A stretch of 64,000 nt of DNA from Tricholoma matsutake (lineage: Eukaryota; Basidiomycota; Agaricomycetes; Agaricales; Tricholomataceae), in contig AP026541.1 of NCBI GenBank assembly GCA_026075535.2, positions 11,222,001-11,286,000 of the forward strand, written 5' to 3'. The notes beneath the pieces were generated by a model, which saw nothing but the letters and a program-made list of their open reading frames with translations, ran no database searches and was not told the origin of the DNA. Made by a program: the position numbers and the translations under genes. Position 1 is the stretch's first letter. Every line of letters begins with the position of its first letter. Positions 20,560 through 30,868 of this stretch are shown one piece after another.

Positions 20560-22492
20560 AAAATGTCCACCCTTGCTGCCCAGTCCACCTTCTGATCCAT
20601 GGATTGGTCATTTGCACTCAATGCCCTCAAAGGACAAAGATTTGTCTGTTTACAATTTGGGACAGGTTTATGGCAAGTCTCAGAATCAAGTTTCAGGTTG
20701 CCATGCTGCTAAGCAAACCTTGCAGGCAGCATCATTCATCTGCACATTCTTAGGCAATCCTTCATTGTTCTGAATGACTATAACACTGCCATTGAATTAC
20801 TTGAGAGAAGGGGTTCAAATTACAGCAGCAGGCCTCATTTTCCCCTCTGCGAGATGTATGTGGTGATGTCTTCAAAGTAATCCCACTGACAATGAGAATC
20901 AGTGCTGGTTATGAGCGCATACTTGTTTCATGAAGTATGGTGACAAGTTCCAATTGCATAGGAGAATGCTACAAAAATATCTGGCCAAGGACAAAGTGGA
21001 GGTTCATTGCCCTGTTCAAACCAGAGAAGCTCGTCTATTAGGTATCAATCTCACCTCAGATCTGACAAAATATGAACATTTGTTCATGTGGTAAACCATT
21101 CAATCTTGTCATTATTTTGGGTTTGATTGTGCCCTCAGCTTTGCCATGGCCATCATAATTGAAGTCACCTATGGCCACCAAATCAAGAAGGACAATGATC
21201 CATATCTGACAATCGCCAACAAAGTCTGTCACATCGTCACCCCTGCTGTAAGCCCTTCTGAAAATTCTCTTGTGAACCTCTTTCCCTTCCGTGAGTCGCA
21301 TCATCTGTACATTCCAGTTCTGACCACATGATTAGTCCAATACTTCCCATCATGGTTTCCTGGGACACACCATGCTACAGTAGCAAAGGCTGCGAGGCCA
21401 ATCGTACAACGGCTCTATGAGTATCCATTTTTTGACATTAAGAAAAAGCTGGTATGTCTGTCCCAGATATACCCCAAGACATTACTATAAGTCTTTCATA
21501 TTAGGCAGAAGGCAATGCCCAGCCTTCATTCCTGATGTCTCCAATGGAAGAATTTGAATGCGGAGAGGGTGACCCTAATGTAACAATTGAAGATATACAA
21601 GGCACTTCAGCAATCCTCTACATTGCTGGCACAGAAACAGCAAGTCACACTTGAGATGGTAGATGGTTGCCCTGTGTTGATCATTTTTGCAGACCTCAAG
21701 CACTTTGCAGATCTTTTTACTTGCCCTCTTTGAATTCCAGAAGAGAGCGCAGGAGGAAATCAATCTTGTTGTCGGAGATGAGCACTTGCCAGAGCTAAGT
21801 GACCATCCATCACTGCCATTCCTTGAAAGCCTCATTCAAGAAAGTCAAAGGTATTATTTATATTACCTCTACTTTGAATGGAAAAATGACAATTGAAAAT
21901 GCTAGATGGTGTCCTACCATTCCCTTGGGTCTGTCACAATAAGCCCACTTTCCACATCTGACCTGATGATATATCTAGGTGTGCCTCACTACTCCATGGA
22001 AGACAATGTGTACAAGGGCATGTTTATTCCAAAAAATTGATTGTTATAGCAAATGCAAGGTCTTTTAACTTTGCCACGTGTGCTAGTCAACCTACTGAAT
22101 ATCATTTATAGAGGAATGGCACTGGATAAAAATGTCTATGCTGATCCTTTTACATTCGACCCTACCCGCTTCTTACCTCAGCCCCTTGGTTGAGGAGAAC
22201 CGTACCCTTCATCAAATTTTGGTTTTGGTTGCAGGTATATTTATTTCTTTAATTATGCATTGCAATATAATATAGTCACAACATTGAAAAAAGAGTTTGT
22301 CCAGGTTGTCATTTTGCAGAAGAAAGTGTTTGGCTAGCTGTGGCAATGATCCTAGCAACCTTGACGGTTTCTAAGGCCATTGGTGATGATGGAAAAGAGA
22401 TAGAACCCAGCAGATCCTTCATGTTGAGCATAGCAAAGTTTGATCACCCATTTAAACAAAAATTCTCTGTGCTGACCTTCTTTCCGAAATAG
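20560..22492 (+). pseudogene. Cytochrome P450 pseudogene
   Basis: Heme-thiolate monooxygenase, recognisable end to end. N-terminal PSPPSDPWIGHLHSMPSKDK; IELLERRGSNYSSRPHFPLC; HRRMLQKYLAKDK and QTREARLL (helix C to D area); I-helix ILYIAGTET/TSSTLQIFLLAL split by an intron; K-helix region PFLESLIQESQR; NVYADPFTFDPTRFLPQPLG; heme area NFGFGCR then CHFAEESVWLAVAMILATL; tail ending FFPK and TAG at 22490. Several introns are credible, one of the GC-AG class (21640-21692). No N-terminal membrane anchor is placed. Defects: TGA near 21328 and after QPLG (about 22190), a frameshift in IPK..VIANARS (about 22035), and loss of residues in the FxxGxRxCxG heme loop. It resembles multi-copy fungal P450s with PPGPPSDPLIGHLR starts; no subfamily is assigned. 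Confidence 0.85.
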
Positions 22493-22992
22493 CCATCCAG
22501 ATCCCTTTCAATGTCGTATAGAATTTCAGAACAAAAGAGCAAAGTGACTTCTGAACCAAGTTCAACTAGAAGCTGATAAAAAATAGAAATGCAGATACTT
22601 CATGATAACAATGTCAGACACCGTTTCTATGCATGCAATTTTAAATTAAGCACATCTATGGTACATGTATTATATATTTATAATATGTCTAGGTCAGTTC
22701 CTTTCCTGTTGTCTTTGATTTTGTTACTATAATCTGTAATCCACCTGTCCCACTTTGCAGTCTCCCTGCTTCCATCCTCTGGTCCTAAACATCACCACTA
22801 GATTCAGACAAGAAGGGAAGGAGAGGTGGTGTCAATGGGTCATCCAAGTCAAATCATTGGCAATATACCAACAATATATGCACAGTGGCTATCACTCTCC
22901 TGTGACCTTTGACTTGGAGATGTGTTATCTTTTGGCTAGCCTGGCAAGCCCATCTTGTAGTATTGGTGAAGATAGTCATTCACTAATATAAA
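22493..22992. other. Spacer downstream of the P450 pseudogene
   Basis: AT-rich (ATGTATTATATATTTATAATATG near 22660-22690). No coding signal. Confidence 0.4.
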
Positions 22993-23112
22993 GCCTGGTA
23001 CCCAACATGAGGGTCTTCCGTGGAACCCCCAGATTGGCATCAGCATGGAGTTTGAAATTTCCCAACATTTGGTTTGAGGTTGCATGGAAGACCCACGCGT
23101 CGGGTCCCAGGC
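22993..23112. mobile_element. 120-bp inverted-repeat element (MITE-like)
   Basis: Starts GCCTGGTACCC and ends GGGTCCCAGGC; the arms (22993-23021 and 23083-23112) are about 30 bp and share GCCTGG.ACCC.AC and GGGTCTTCC.TG when one is complemented. The right arm retains CpGs (ACGCGTCG) where the left has ACATGAG. A target duplication is not clear (flanks ...TATAAA and TATC...). Confidence 0.55.
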
Positions 23113-23811
23113 TATCTTTTGGCATGTAAATTTGTAATCATGTGACCAAGGGGGTTTCACAAAAAAAATTAGGCACCTGGGGTCAGATTTTTTATTAAGA
23201 CCAACCTTGGCAAGACTAACTTTGGACTAACTAACCTTGAACTAACCAGTGCAGGAACTAATTACCATATATAGGCATGGATCAATCAGTCCGAGTTATC
23301 ACACCATCATCCCTTTGCATATCAGCAATGTTTTCCTGACCCCACAATCTTTGTAGGTTCAACTATCAGTTGTACACTCAAGCTCTATGCACAGAAGGTG
23401 ATGCATTAGTCATGTGGGAGTGTATGTCAATCTTGAAAGTGCAAGACTGACCCACATTTTCTCACTTCCTGAGGGCCACTGCTCCCAGAGATTGGCAGGG
23501 GTATACCCTTGAAAACCAGGGGTATTGAAGGGTATTGAACTATTTTAGCAATGACAGGCTAAGTTCAATATAAAACCTTGTGATATACTGAACAAAAATA
23601 TAGTTATCAATGTTCTCAAGGTTATTCTAAATGGATAATGCAGCCAAGGAATTCTGAAGGGTCTTGCTGCCCAAGGGTATGAGGGGTATACCCCTGAGGG
23701 TATGAAGTAATAAAAAACCTCAGAGTAGGCCAGATTATGAGTCCAAGGTATGAGGACTCATCCTTATAACCCAATGAACATGCCATCAAAATGTAACAGT
23801 TAACACAGGTG
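23113..23811. other. Intergenic sequence, left flank of the hAT-type element
   Basis: No gene. Contains GGGTATACCCCTGAGGGTAT-type short repeats near 23490-23700. A stretch from 23728 (AGTCCAAGGTATGAGGACT) resembles sequence at 26978. Confidence 0.4.
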
Positions 23812-24881
23812 TAGGGAATGTCATGGGTTTGTAAACCCGTGTGGGTAGATGCCATGGGTGCATATGGGTATGGGTATGGGTTGGGGTTTAGTAACCCTCG
23901 CCCAACCCACACCCGTGATGCGGGTACGGCATGTTTTGTACCTTGTACCCTCATTGTTGTCGTTGTTGTTGTCATCCCCTCATTGTCATCATCATTGTCC
24001 CCTTGTTGTCACTGTCATTGTCCTCATCCTCCTCCTCCACATCATTGTTGTCGTTGAGTACCCGCAATCCACCCCATGAGCAGGGGCTTGCAGCGGTGTG
24101 GGGCAAGTGATGGGTTGGCTTCATTGTCCTGTCATTGTCAGCATGGGCAGCAGTTCTAGTTAGTAGTTAAAAAAGTTTGTTAGTAACAAAAAATGAAATA
24201 GAAGGAAAAAAACTTACCAACAGCCCAAGAGATGTCAAATGACATCTCTTGGGCCTTTTTTGTTTGCCTTGCCTCCTCCTCGTTGTCTCCACCTCCTCTC
24301 CCATCATTCCGTCCTCGTTCCATTTTTGTTTGGTTTGGTAGCAGCATTGCTGTTCACTTGTCATTTTGTAGTTGGACCCATTCCCACCCCATGAGCAGTC
24401 ACTCGTGGTGGTGGTTGGGGGTGCTTTTGTGGTCCCATAAGTGGCCACTGCCATCATCCTGATGTCGTTTCATTGTTATACATCAAAACCTATAAGACAT
24501 GAAAAATATAAGTTAGTTGAAAAATAAAAAGCAAAGCATATATATAAAAAAACTTACCAGGGGCCCAAATGATGTTATTGTCATTTGGGCCCATTTCTGT
24601 GGTTGGTTCTATGGGTAGGAGGAAGGGAGGAGGTGGTGGCATTGTCGAGAGTGGTGGTTGATGTGGTGAGCATACAAATATGTGTAAACATATAAATGAT
24701 CAACAATCACTTTTAATGGGGTTTTGATCCCCGCACCGTATGGGTTTTGATACCCGTGGGTTATACCCAACCCATGACCTGTACCTATCAGAACCCATAC
24801 CCTTGTGTACAGGTACGGGTTTTGACAGGTACAGGCACAGGTTGCCCTGAAAAACCCCATGGTAGCCCATGACATTCCCTA
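23812..24881. mobile_element. Non-autonomous hAT-type element, 1070 bp, with 8-bp TSD
   Basis: Flanked by perfect 8-bp direct repeats CACAGGTG (23804-23811 and 24882-24889). Termini are TAGGGAATGTCATGGG and its exact complement at the right end. Subterminal regions carry many ATGGGT/ACCCAT hexamers on both sides. The interior is GACAAC/GTTGTC-rich low-complexity DNA with two strong hairpins (24223-24254, 15-bp stem with 2-nt loop; 24561-24592, 12-bp stem) and two GAGCA-type hairpins (near 24075 and 24391). It has no transposase ORF. Eight-bp duplications with TAGGG-type ends fit the hAT superfamily. Confidence 0.88.
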
Positions 24882-24889
24882 CACAGGTG

Positions 24890-25095
24890 TCAAATAACCT
24901 TTTTTTGAAAGTCAGCCCCTACAGATTTTCAAAGTCAGTGGGTTCTTCCAACATGCAGATTTTGGACCCAAATGGAAAGTAAGTCTCACAGCTCAATTTG
25001 AACTTTTAGCTCAAACAACTGCCACCATCGACACCGCTCCCTTCTCTCCACTCCTACTAGTAGCTCTACCATCACCATTACCACCACCACTGCAT
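24890..25095. other. Right flank of the hAT-type element
   Basis: Continuation of the interrupted sequence; CAGCCCCTACAGATTTTC..GTCAGTGGGTTCTTCC..CATGCAGATTTTG is repeated in diverged form at 27118-27174. ACC-rich microsatellite at 25020-25090. Confidence 0.5.
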
Positions 25096-25098
25096 GTA

Positions 25099-26400
25099 AT
25101 GTTTGCAATTGAACATATCACACTTACTGCATCACTACAACTCTGTCTCAACACATCAAGGCCAGGATTCCACATCCATCAATGGGAAAGTGGGACATTG
25201 AGTGATACAGCCATTTGGGGGTCATATGGGCATTCATCATGCATTTTCAAACATATTAGTGTTTGGGTTTCAGGTAAGTCTGTTACCTGGGCTGAAGGGG
25301 ACAGTGCCATGGGCACTGTCCATCGTTTACTGACCTTTTCCTTTCTAGAACTTTGTTTTCTTTGTTCTGGAAAAGCCTGGCATCATCAATGAGATGGAGG
25401 CCACATGAATCTTCATGGATTCGCTGGATGCTTGAGGATATGGCCACTGAGGGTCCGGGAATGTTTTGGTTATGCAGATTCACAGGGAATCATGGTTGGG
25501 TAGAAGATATGGCTGTTATGGGTCTGTAAAGTGTGCCAATGCACACTTTTGAGTGTGAGGTTTGCTGGGAATGAGGTAAGTTCCTCATTTGAGTAGAGGA
25601 GGGTGGTGCTGGATGCACCACCCATCATTTGTTGATGATTTTCATTCCAGAACAATGAGTATCATTGCTCTGGCCAGGTTTGGCACCATCAAGATGATGA
25701 AGACAACCATGTGATTTCATGGAAAATCATGGATTGATGGATGATATGGCCCTTTGAGGGTCATTTGAGGGTTGGTAACACATCCAGGGATGTGTTAGGG
25801 CTTGGAATACTGGTAAGCTCATTACTTGCATGTATGCCCGGGGCACTGTCCATCGTCTGCTGACGCTTTCATTTACAGATCCACATTCAGCATTGATCTG
25901 GGACAGTTCTGCCCTGTCCAGATGGCAGCAACACAAATCCTTGTGGATTCGCAGATGGATTGAAGATACGGCCAAGTGGGGGCCATATATGGAATTGTAG
26001 CACACTTTTGGGCATGTAGGTCATGGGGAAACAGGTAAATACTTTACCTGTTTCACCTGGGGATAGTGCATGGGGCACTGTCCATTGATTGCTGACATTT
26101 TTCTGTACAGAAAAACTTAACTTGTCATTCCGGCATGACTTGATGTTGGCAAGATGGTGGGAAGGCAATTCCTTGCAGACTTGTGGAGGAATGAAGGAGA
26201 TGGCCATTTGGGGACTGTTAGAGGGAACAATACATGTTCTTGAATGCATAGGCATTGGTGGTAACAGGTATGCAGCCTGTTGAAACTGCAGGGTGTGATG
26301 CCATAGGCACCACTCATTGTGGGCTGATGTTTTCCTTCATAGAACAACAGGGATTGTTGTTCTTCAAGTCAGGTACTCATGCAACTGCGTCAAGTTCATT
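25099..26400 (+). pseudogene. Decayed tandem array of exon-intron units (at least five)
   Basis: Five intron-like segments start at 25274, 25576, 25813, 26035 and 26268 (GTAAGT, GTAAGT, GTAAGC, GTAAAT, GTATGC) and end in CTAG, CCAG, ACAG, ACAG and ATAG. Spacing is 222-302 bp. The introns share GGGCACTGTCCATCG..TGCTGACN and form hairpins (for example GGACAGTGCC against GGGCACTGTCC). The exon-like parts share a weak protein pattern, W(E/Q)..KSL.....(M/L).(E/D)(M/T)A.WG, best seen in HIHQWESGTLSDTAIWGSYG, RWQQHKSLWIRRWIEDTAKWG and WWEGNSLQTCGGMKEMAIWG. Most units carry stops. It is a relic of a gene built by exon duplication, or a coding-like satellite. No known family. Confidence 0.6.
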
Positions 26401-27189
26401 TCTGCATCTCGGTTTTTGGAATGCAGCTCCCTTTCATTGACAACAATGAGCTCTCAGTCTTGTTTCTTTCTGCCAGCCGGCAATTTGCTCCAGGCTGATG
26501 ACAAGAGGGATGACCATTCAATAAGCTGTTCTTAGTTTGACTGGTTCTAGTCTAATGGTGCACACCACATTCCAAGACATTGTATTTGTATGTACATAAC
26601 ATTAGTACTATGATCTCCAAGAAATGCTACAACTATTACATGTTTTATAATCATTGAAATAATATCAAGTGGAACTGTGTCAAAGTGATATTGGTCTGGA
26701 TGCTGTGGATTCAAGCAATTGGCCAGGTGTGTGTGGAAAATGATGGGCAAAGGAATCCATCTCTTCCTTGTAACATAACAGCACCCCAACACTAACATGG
26801 GTGAGCACCTCGTTGACATTTTGGTCATTGCTCCCATTTTCAGAATCATGATCCTGGTCTGGTAGAGCACTGCCTTCATCTACATGGTCCAACTCCGAGT
26901 CTGTGGTATCACCACCCCCAAAGTCCTCCACCTCGTTCAACTCTAACCCATCATTCTCATTTCCAGAACAATAGTTACAAGTCCAAGGTACGAGGACTTG
27001 TCTTTTTAACCTGACCAGCCAGCCAGCAAAAGTGATATGTTAAGTCTGATGGCTGCTTGGCAGATGTCAGAGTTTCAACACTGTCTGAAGACAGGCTTAT
27101 ATCTTGAAGTCAGTCCAACTCAGCCCCTTATAGACTTTCACACTCAGTGGGTTTTACTGACATGCAGATTTTGAATGAAAAAGGAAACT
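26401..27189. other. Spacer with a diverged repeat of 23728-24990
   Basis: 26978-27180 repeats the AGTCCAAGGTAYGAGGACT and CAGCCCCT..CATGCAGATTTTG blocks found around 23728 and 24915, in the same orientation. A minus-strand acidic frame (26940-26680, NEVEDFGGGDTTDSELDHVDEG) exists, but I could not link it to a gene. Confidence 0.4.
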
Positions 27190-27873
27190 GTCATGTTGAG
27201 TCACACTTCCTCAAAAAGCTCAGCAGCACAACATACATACATGCAAAAGAGTTGTTTGTTGGGCCCTAAGTAATGGTTTTCAAGTTCTTTTCTCTTATTT
27301 TCTTTTCAACTAACTCATGTTCTAATTTGATCTTTAAGTTCTATTACCACGAGATGGTGCCAAGACAGCAGATCCACACCTGCACCACTGCTGTGAGAAT
27401 GTGCTTGCAGGCTGGATAATGGATCACGACACGGGGGTGGGGATGATGACACAACAAAAATAGTGACTGTGGCAGATGATGAGGGGGATTACAAGGATGG
27501 GATGAGAGGGAAGTGCAGGCAAAGGATGCAGTGCTGTACAACAAAAAGGGTCCAAGAGGCATTGCTGACGTCTCTTGGGCTGTAGTTAAGTTTTTTTGTT
27601 ATTCATTTCATTTTTTTTGGTGCTGTCAAAGTTTTGAGGTATTAACTATGGACAACAATGACAATCCTGACCCAGCACCAAACCAGGACAACAAGGACAA
27701 TGGCGAGGACAGCAAGGAACATGGGAGGATGACAACAATCATGGTGAAGGCACAGCAACAATGGGGACAATGACAATGACAACTCCCAGGACAATGACAG
27801 GGGGACAACACAACCAAAATGAAAATGGTGGCAGCAGTGACCAGGGCGGGACAAAAATGGCACATGAGGAAGG
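27190..27873. repeat. GACAAC-rich low-complexity element sequence, left of element SC1
   Basis: Contains TTGGGCCCTAAGT followed by an intron-like tract (CTAAC..TTTAAG, 27265-27333), an imperfect GTCCAAGAG..CTCTTGGGC hairpin (27550-27580), and a GACAAC/GACAAT-rich stretch (27648-27850) that reads DNNDN-like in one frame. Same style as the interiors of the hAT-type elements. It continues on the far side of SC1 at 29784, so SC1 inserted into it. Confidence 0.5.
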
Positions 27874-28095
27874 AGTACTTTACACTCCCCCACCTATTCC
27901 AGTTGGATTCTGGTTTGTCCGGCCGGAATTCTTTTTGTATGTAGTTTTCCCTATGCAGCACAATTCTGGTTGGAATAAGGATCCAATTTACACCTGGAAT
28001 CCCTGGAATCTGACCAGACTCATCACAACCAGAATAAGTGGAATAACTGGACTAACTGGAATGCATGTGTTTCCCCAAGTAAAAGTTCAACATAC

Positions 28096-28166
28096 AACAA
28101 GAATTGAACCCTCGACCTTGGGTCTGCACACATAACAGCATGCTTAACCACTGAGCTACCAAGCAA
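28096..28166 (-). promoter_or_regulatory. tRNA-like Pol III promoter unit (A and B boxes), left end of SC1
   Basis: On the minus strand GGTAGCTCAGTGGTTAAGC fits the A box and CGAGGGTTCAATTCTTG fits a B box within a T-arm: CGAGG pairs with TCTTG (two G-U) around a 7-nt GTTCAAT loop. The spacing of about 40 nt is right. The acceptor and anticodon stems are not convincing, so this is tRNA-derived, not a tRNA gene. Confidence 0.7.
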
Positions 28167-29533
28167 TTATTCTTCTACATACATTTAATATTTTTATTAC
28201 CCAACCAAGGTACGTAGTTAATCATAGCCATTAACAGAATAAATAATAAATATGCATACATGCATGACATGTGACACATGACTGCCAGCTCACCACCACC
28301 ACCACCACCGTCGTCAATGCTGCCTCCTCCTTCTCTCCACTCTACCACCACCACTGTGTGCACACACACCACCACCGTTCCCATGCCCACTGCCACCATC
28401 ACCACCACCTTCAAATGAGCCAACTGGATGGAATGTGGGCCCAAATGGTGGCAATGTCATTTGGGCCATAGATAAGTTTTTTTTTCTTTTCTTTTTATCA
28501 ATCAACTAATTGTAATTTATTGCTTTTTAGGTTGTATACTACTGGGGACGACCTGGCACAATGAAAAACACGAGCCGACTGGATGGAATGTGGGCCCAAA
28601 CAACAGCAACATCGTCTGGGCCATAGATAAGTTTTTTTTCTTTTTTTTATCAATCAACTAATTGTAATTCATTGCTTTTTAGGTTGTATACTACTGGGGA
28701 TGACCTGCCACAATGAAAAATGTGCAACCCATGCCCACACCCACCTGATCCCCTCCTCCCCATTCAAATGGGATGTGAGGCTGTCAACATGGGCTAGGAG
28801 GGTGCAGAGGGATGCCAGGAGACCCCAGAAGGGGGGTACCTGCCTAGTAAGCACCCACCAACCTCTGTATTCATGCCACATCACACTGACGTGCCCAAAC
28901 CCCCCCCCCCAAAAAAAAAAAAAAAGAAAAAAAAACAGAAATCCAAACAGGGGACAACAGCAACAAATGATGACAAGCCACCCACCCCCAGCCTCATGAG
29001 CAACTGCTCGTGGGGTGGATCATGGGTGGAATGACAATGATGACAAGCCACCCACCCCCAGCCTCACGAGCAACTGCTCATGGGGTGGAATGTGGGTGGA
29101 ATGATGCCCAGGTGCAGGGATAGGAGACAACAATGACAAGCCACCTACCCCCAGCCTCACGAGCAACTGCTCATGGGGTGGATTGTGGGTGGAAGGAAAG
29201 CAAAGTGTGGGGGAGGGATTTTTTTTGTACTTTTAATTATTTATTAGTATTGTGCCCCCCCTCCCCCATTTTGCATGGGGGAGGGATTTTTTTCTTCATG
29301 TTTTTACCTCCCCCCTTGTGTTTGGCACGAGGGGTTAGCATTTTATGTATATAAGTAAAACTCCCTCTCACATCTTGTGAGAGGGAGGATTTTTTGTTTA
29401 TGTATATAATCACAATCATCCCCACTTCCTCGCATTCAATGTGAGGGATGTTGTTAATTAAAAAATTTTGATCTTAACTACTTCAAAAAAATTAGAGTGT
29501 CATGAATAAACATTATATTACTAACTAATAATT

Positions 29534-29622
29534 CTCCTGTGGCTCAACTGGTTAAGCACACATTTTGAGTTGTCATGTGATCACTTTAATCAAGATGTCT
29601 TGAGTTCAATCCTTACTCTGCA
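29534..29622 (+). promoter_or_regulatory. tRNA-like Pol III promoter unit, right end of SC1
   Basis: CCTGTGGCTCAACTGGTTAA (A box) and CTTGAGTTCAATCCTT (B box) about 60 nt apart. Clearly homologous to the unit at 30780-30868 on the other strand. Transcription would run outwards to the SC1 right terminus. Confidence 0.68.
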
Positions 29623-29783
29623 CAAATATATTTTGTAGGCACTTTGACAACTTAAGACTTGAAATTTGACTATCCATTAGGGTATATACTCTAAGTTGAG
29701 CATCTGGAGTAACCAGAATCTGGTCGGAATAACCAGAATAGCTGGACTCCAACCAGAATAGGTGGGGGAGGGTAAATTACAGC

Positions 29784-30611
29784 GAGGAAGGCACAGGAGA
29801 CAGAGACTGTAGGACAACAAAACAGGCCCAAGAGACATCTCTTGGGCCTGTAATATGTTTTTTTCTCTTTCATTTCATTTTCCTATTACTAACACAACTT
29901 TTTAGGTACTACAAACTCAAACTACTGATGACAACAACTGGAATTCCCAAACCCACTGCCACCACCACTGCCACCAAAACTGAGGGACTGACAATGGCAA
30001 GGATGACAACAAGCAAGAAAGGCCGACCAACACAGTGAGGATGGGGGCTACAGGGACAATGACAATGAGGAGGTGGATAGTGATGACAGTGATGACAAAA
30101 AGATGGCAGGGACAAAGACCAGGCTGGACTACAGGACAACCAGGGACAGGGATGGCAACAGTGAGAGACAGGGAGGAGAACAAGATGACAATGATGGCTA
30201 CCACCATAGCACCCCCAACCACTAGGGACAGCAGCCAGGGACAACAGGAGTGGGACCCATGCGCCCAGGATAACACACCTGCATCAATGCACCAAGATGA
30301 CACATCCATGAGGCTGACACACTGGTGCCAATGCACAGGACCATGTCCCCCTCTCCCCCACATTTTGTGTTGGGCGGGGATGTTTTTGTTTTTGTTTTAA
30401 TGCCCCTCCCCTGCATTTTGTGTGGGCAAGGGGTTTGTATATAATTGTAGTACTCCCTCCTCACATCTTGTGCAAGGGATGTACTTAATCAAAAACTAAG
30501 ATATCTTATTTCTACTGAACATACAAAAAATTTGCATTTGCATTTTTGGGTTCTCCTGATGTCTGTGATAAAGAAGATGATTGATTCAGAGGACTCGTAC
30601 ACGCCAGGTGC
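29784..30611. repeat. Low-complexity element sequence between SC1 and SC2
   Basis: Holds the best hairpin of its kind, CAGGCCCAAGAGA with its exact complement (29823-29850, 13-bp stem, 2-nt centre). An intron-like tract follows (29852-29904, GTAATATG...CTAAC...TTTTTAG), then GACAAC-rich DNA (29925-30240) and C/G-rich hairpins with T-runs (30350-30480). No gene. The 10 bp at 30602-30611 are one copy of the SC2 target duplication. Confidence 0.55.
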
Positions 30612-30779
30612 AGTACTTTACAGTCCCCCACCTGTCCTAGTGGACTCCGACCAGACTGACCAGAGTCTGAGTGGAGTCTGAGTGGAGTGCATTTCAACCA
30701 AATGATAAGTGAATTAGATATGAGCTCAAAGGACTTTGGACTTGGTGAATTTCATAAAGTACCCACAAAATAAATTTGT

Positions 30780-30868
30780 GTACTGCAGGAATTGAACTCA
30801 AGACCTCACCATAAGGAGTCACATGACAAATTAAACAAGTGTGCTCAACCACTTGAGCCACAGGAGAT
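30780..30868 (-). promoter_or_regulatory. tRNA-like Pol III promoter unit, left end of SC2
   Basis: Minus strand: TGTGGCTCAAGTGGTTGAGC (A box; GCTC/GAGC D-stem) and TCTTGAGTTCAATTCCTG (B box). Homologue of 29534-29622 in inverted orientation. Confidence 0.7.

Larger units (their letters stand above)
27874..29783. mobile_element. SC1: ~1.9-kb non-autonomous element with tRNA-like ends and 8-bp TSD
   Basis: Flanked by GAGGAAGG (27866-27873 and 29784-29791). Ends are inverted: left GTACTTTACACTCCCCCACC, right (complemented) GTAATTTACCCTCCCCCACC. Inside each end lie short CCAGAAT/GGAATA-type repeats and then a tRNA-like A/B-box unit oriented towards the nearer end (28096-28166 minus, 29534-29622 plus). 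The interior has GGGCCCAAATG..ATTTGGGCC hairpins (28438-28467, 28592-28622), intron-like tracts after them, three near-copies of a GAGCAACTGCTC hairpin (28996-29185), and C/G-rich hairpins followed by T-runs (29218-29460). No transposase ORF. I do not recognise the family. Confidence 0.72.

Noticed and set aside
23860..24885. Interstitial telomere (GGGTAT/ATGGGT repeats)
   Set aside because: The hexamer is ATGGGT, not TTAGGG, and the blocks are subterminal to TSD-bounded elements on both strands.
26680..26940. Acidic minus-strand protein (NEVEDFGGGDTTDSELDHVDEG)
   Set aside because: Natural-looking but short, without a supported ATG or splice partners; not enough to call a gene.
29909..30464. 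Minus- and plus-strand ORFs of 80-148 codons
   Set aside because: Low-complexity GACAAC-rich DNA again; composition alone explains the open frames.
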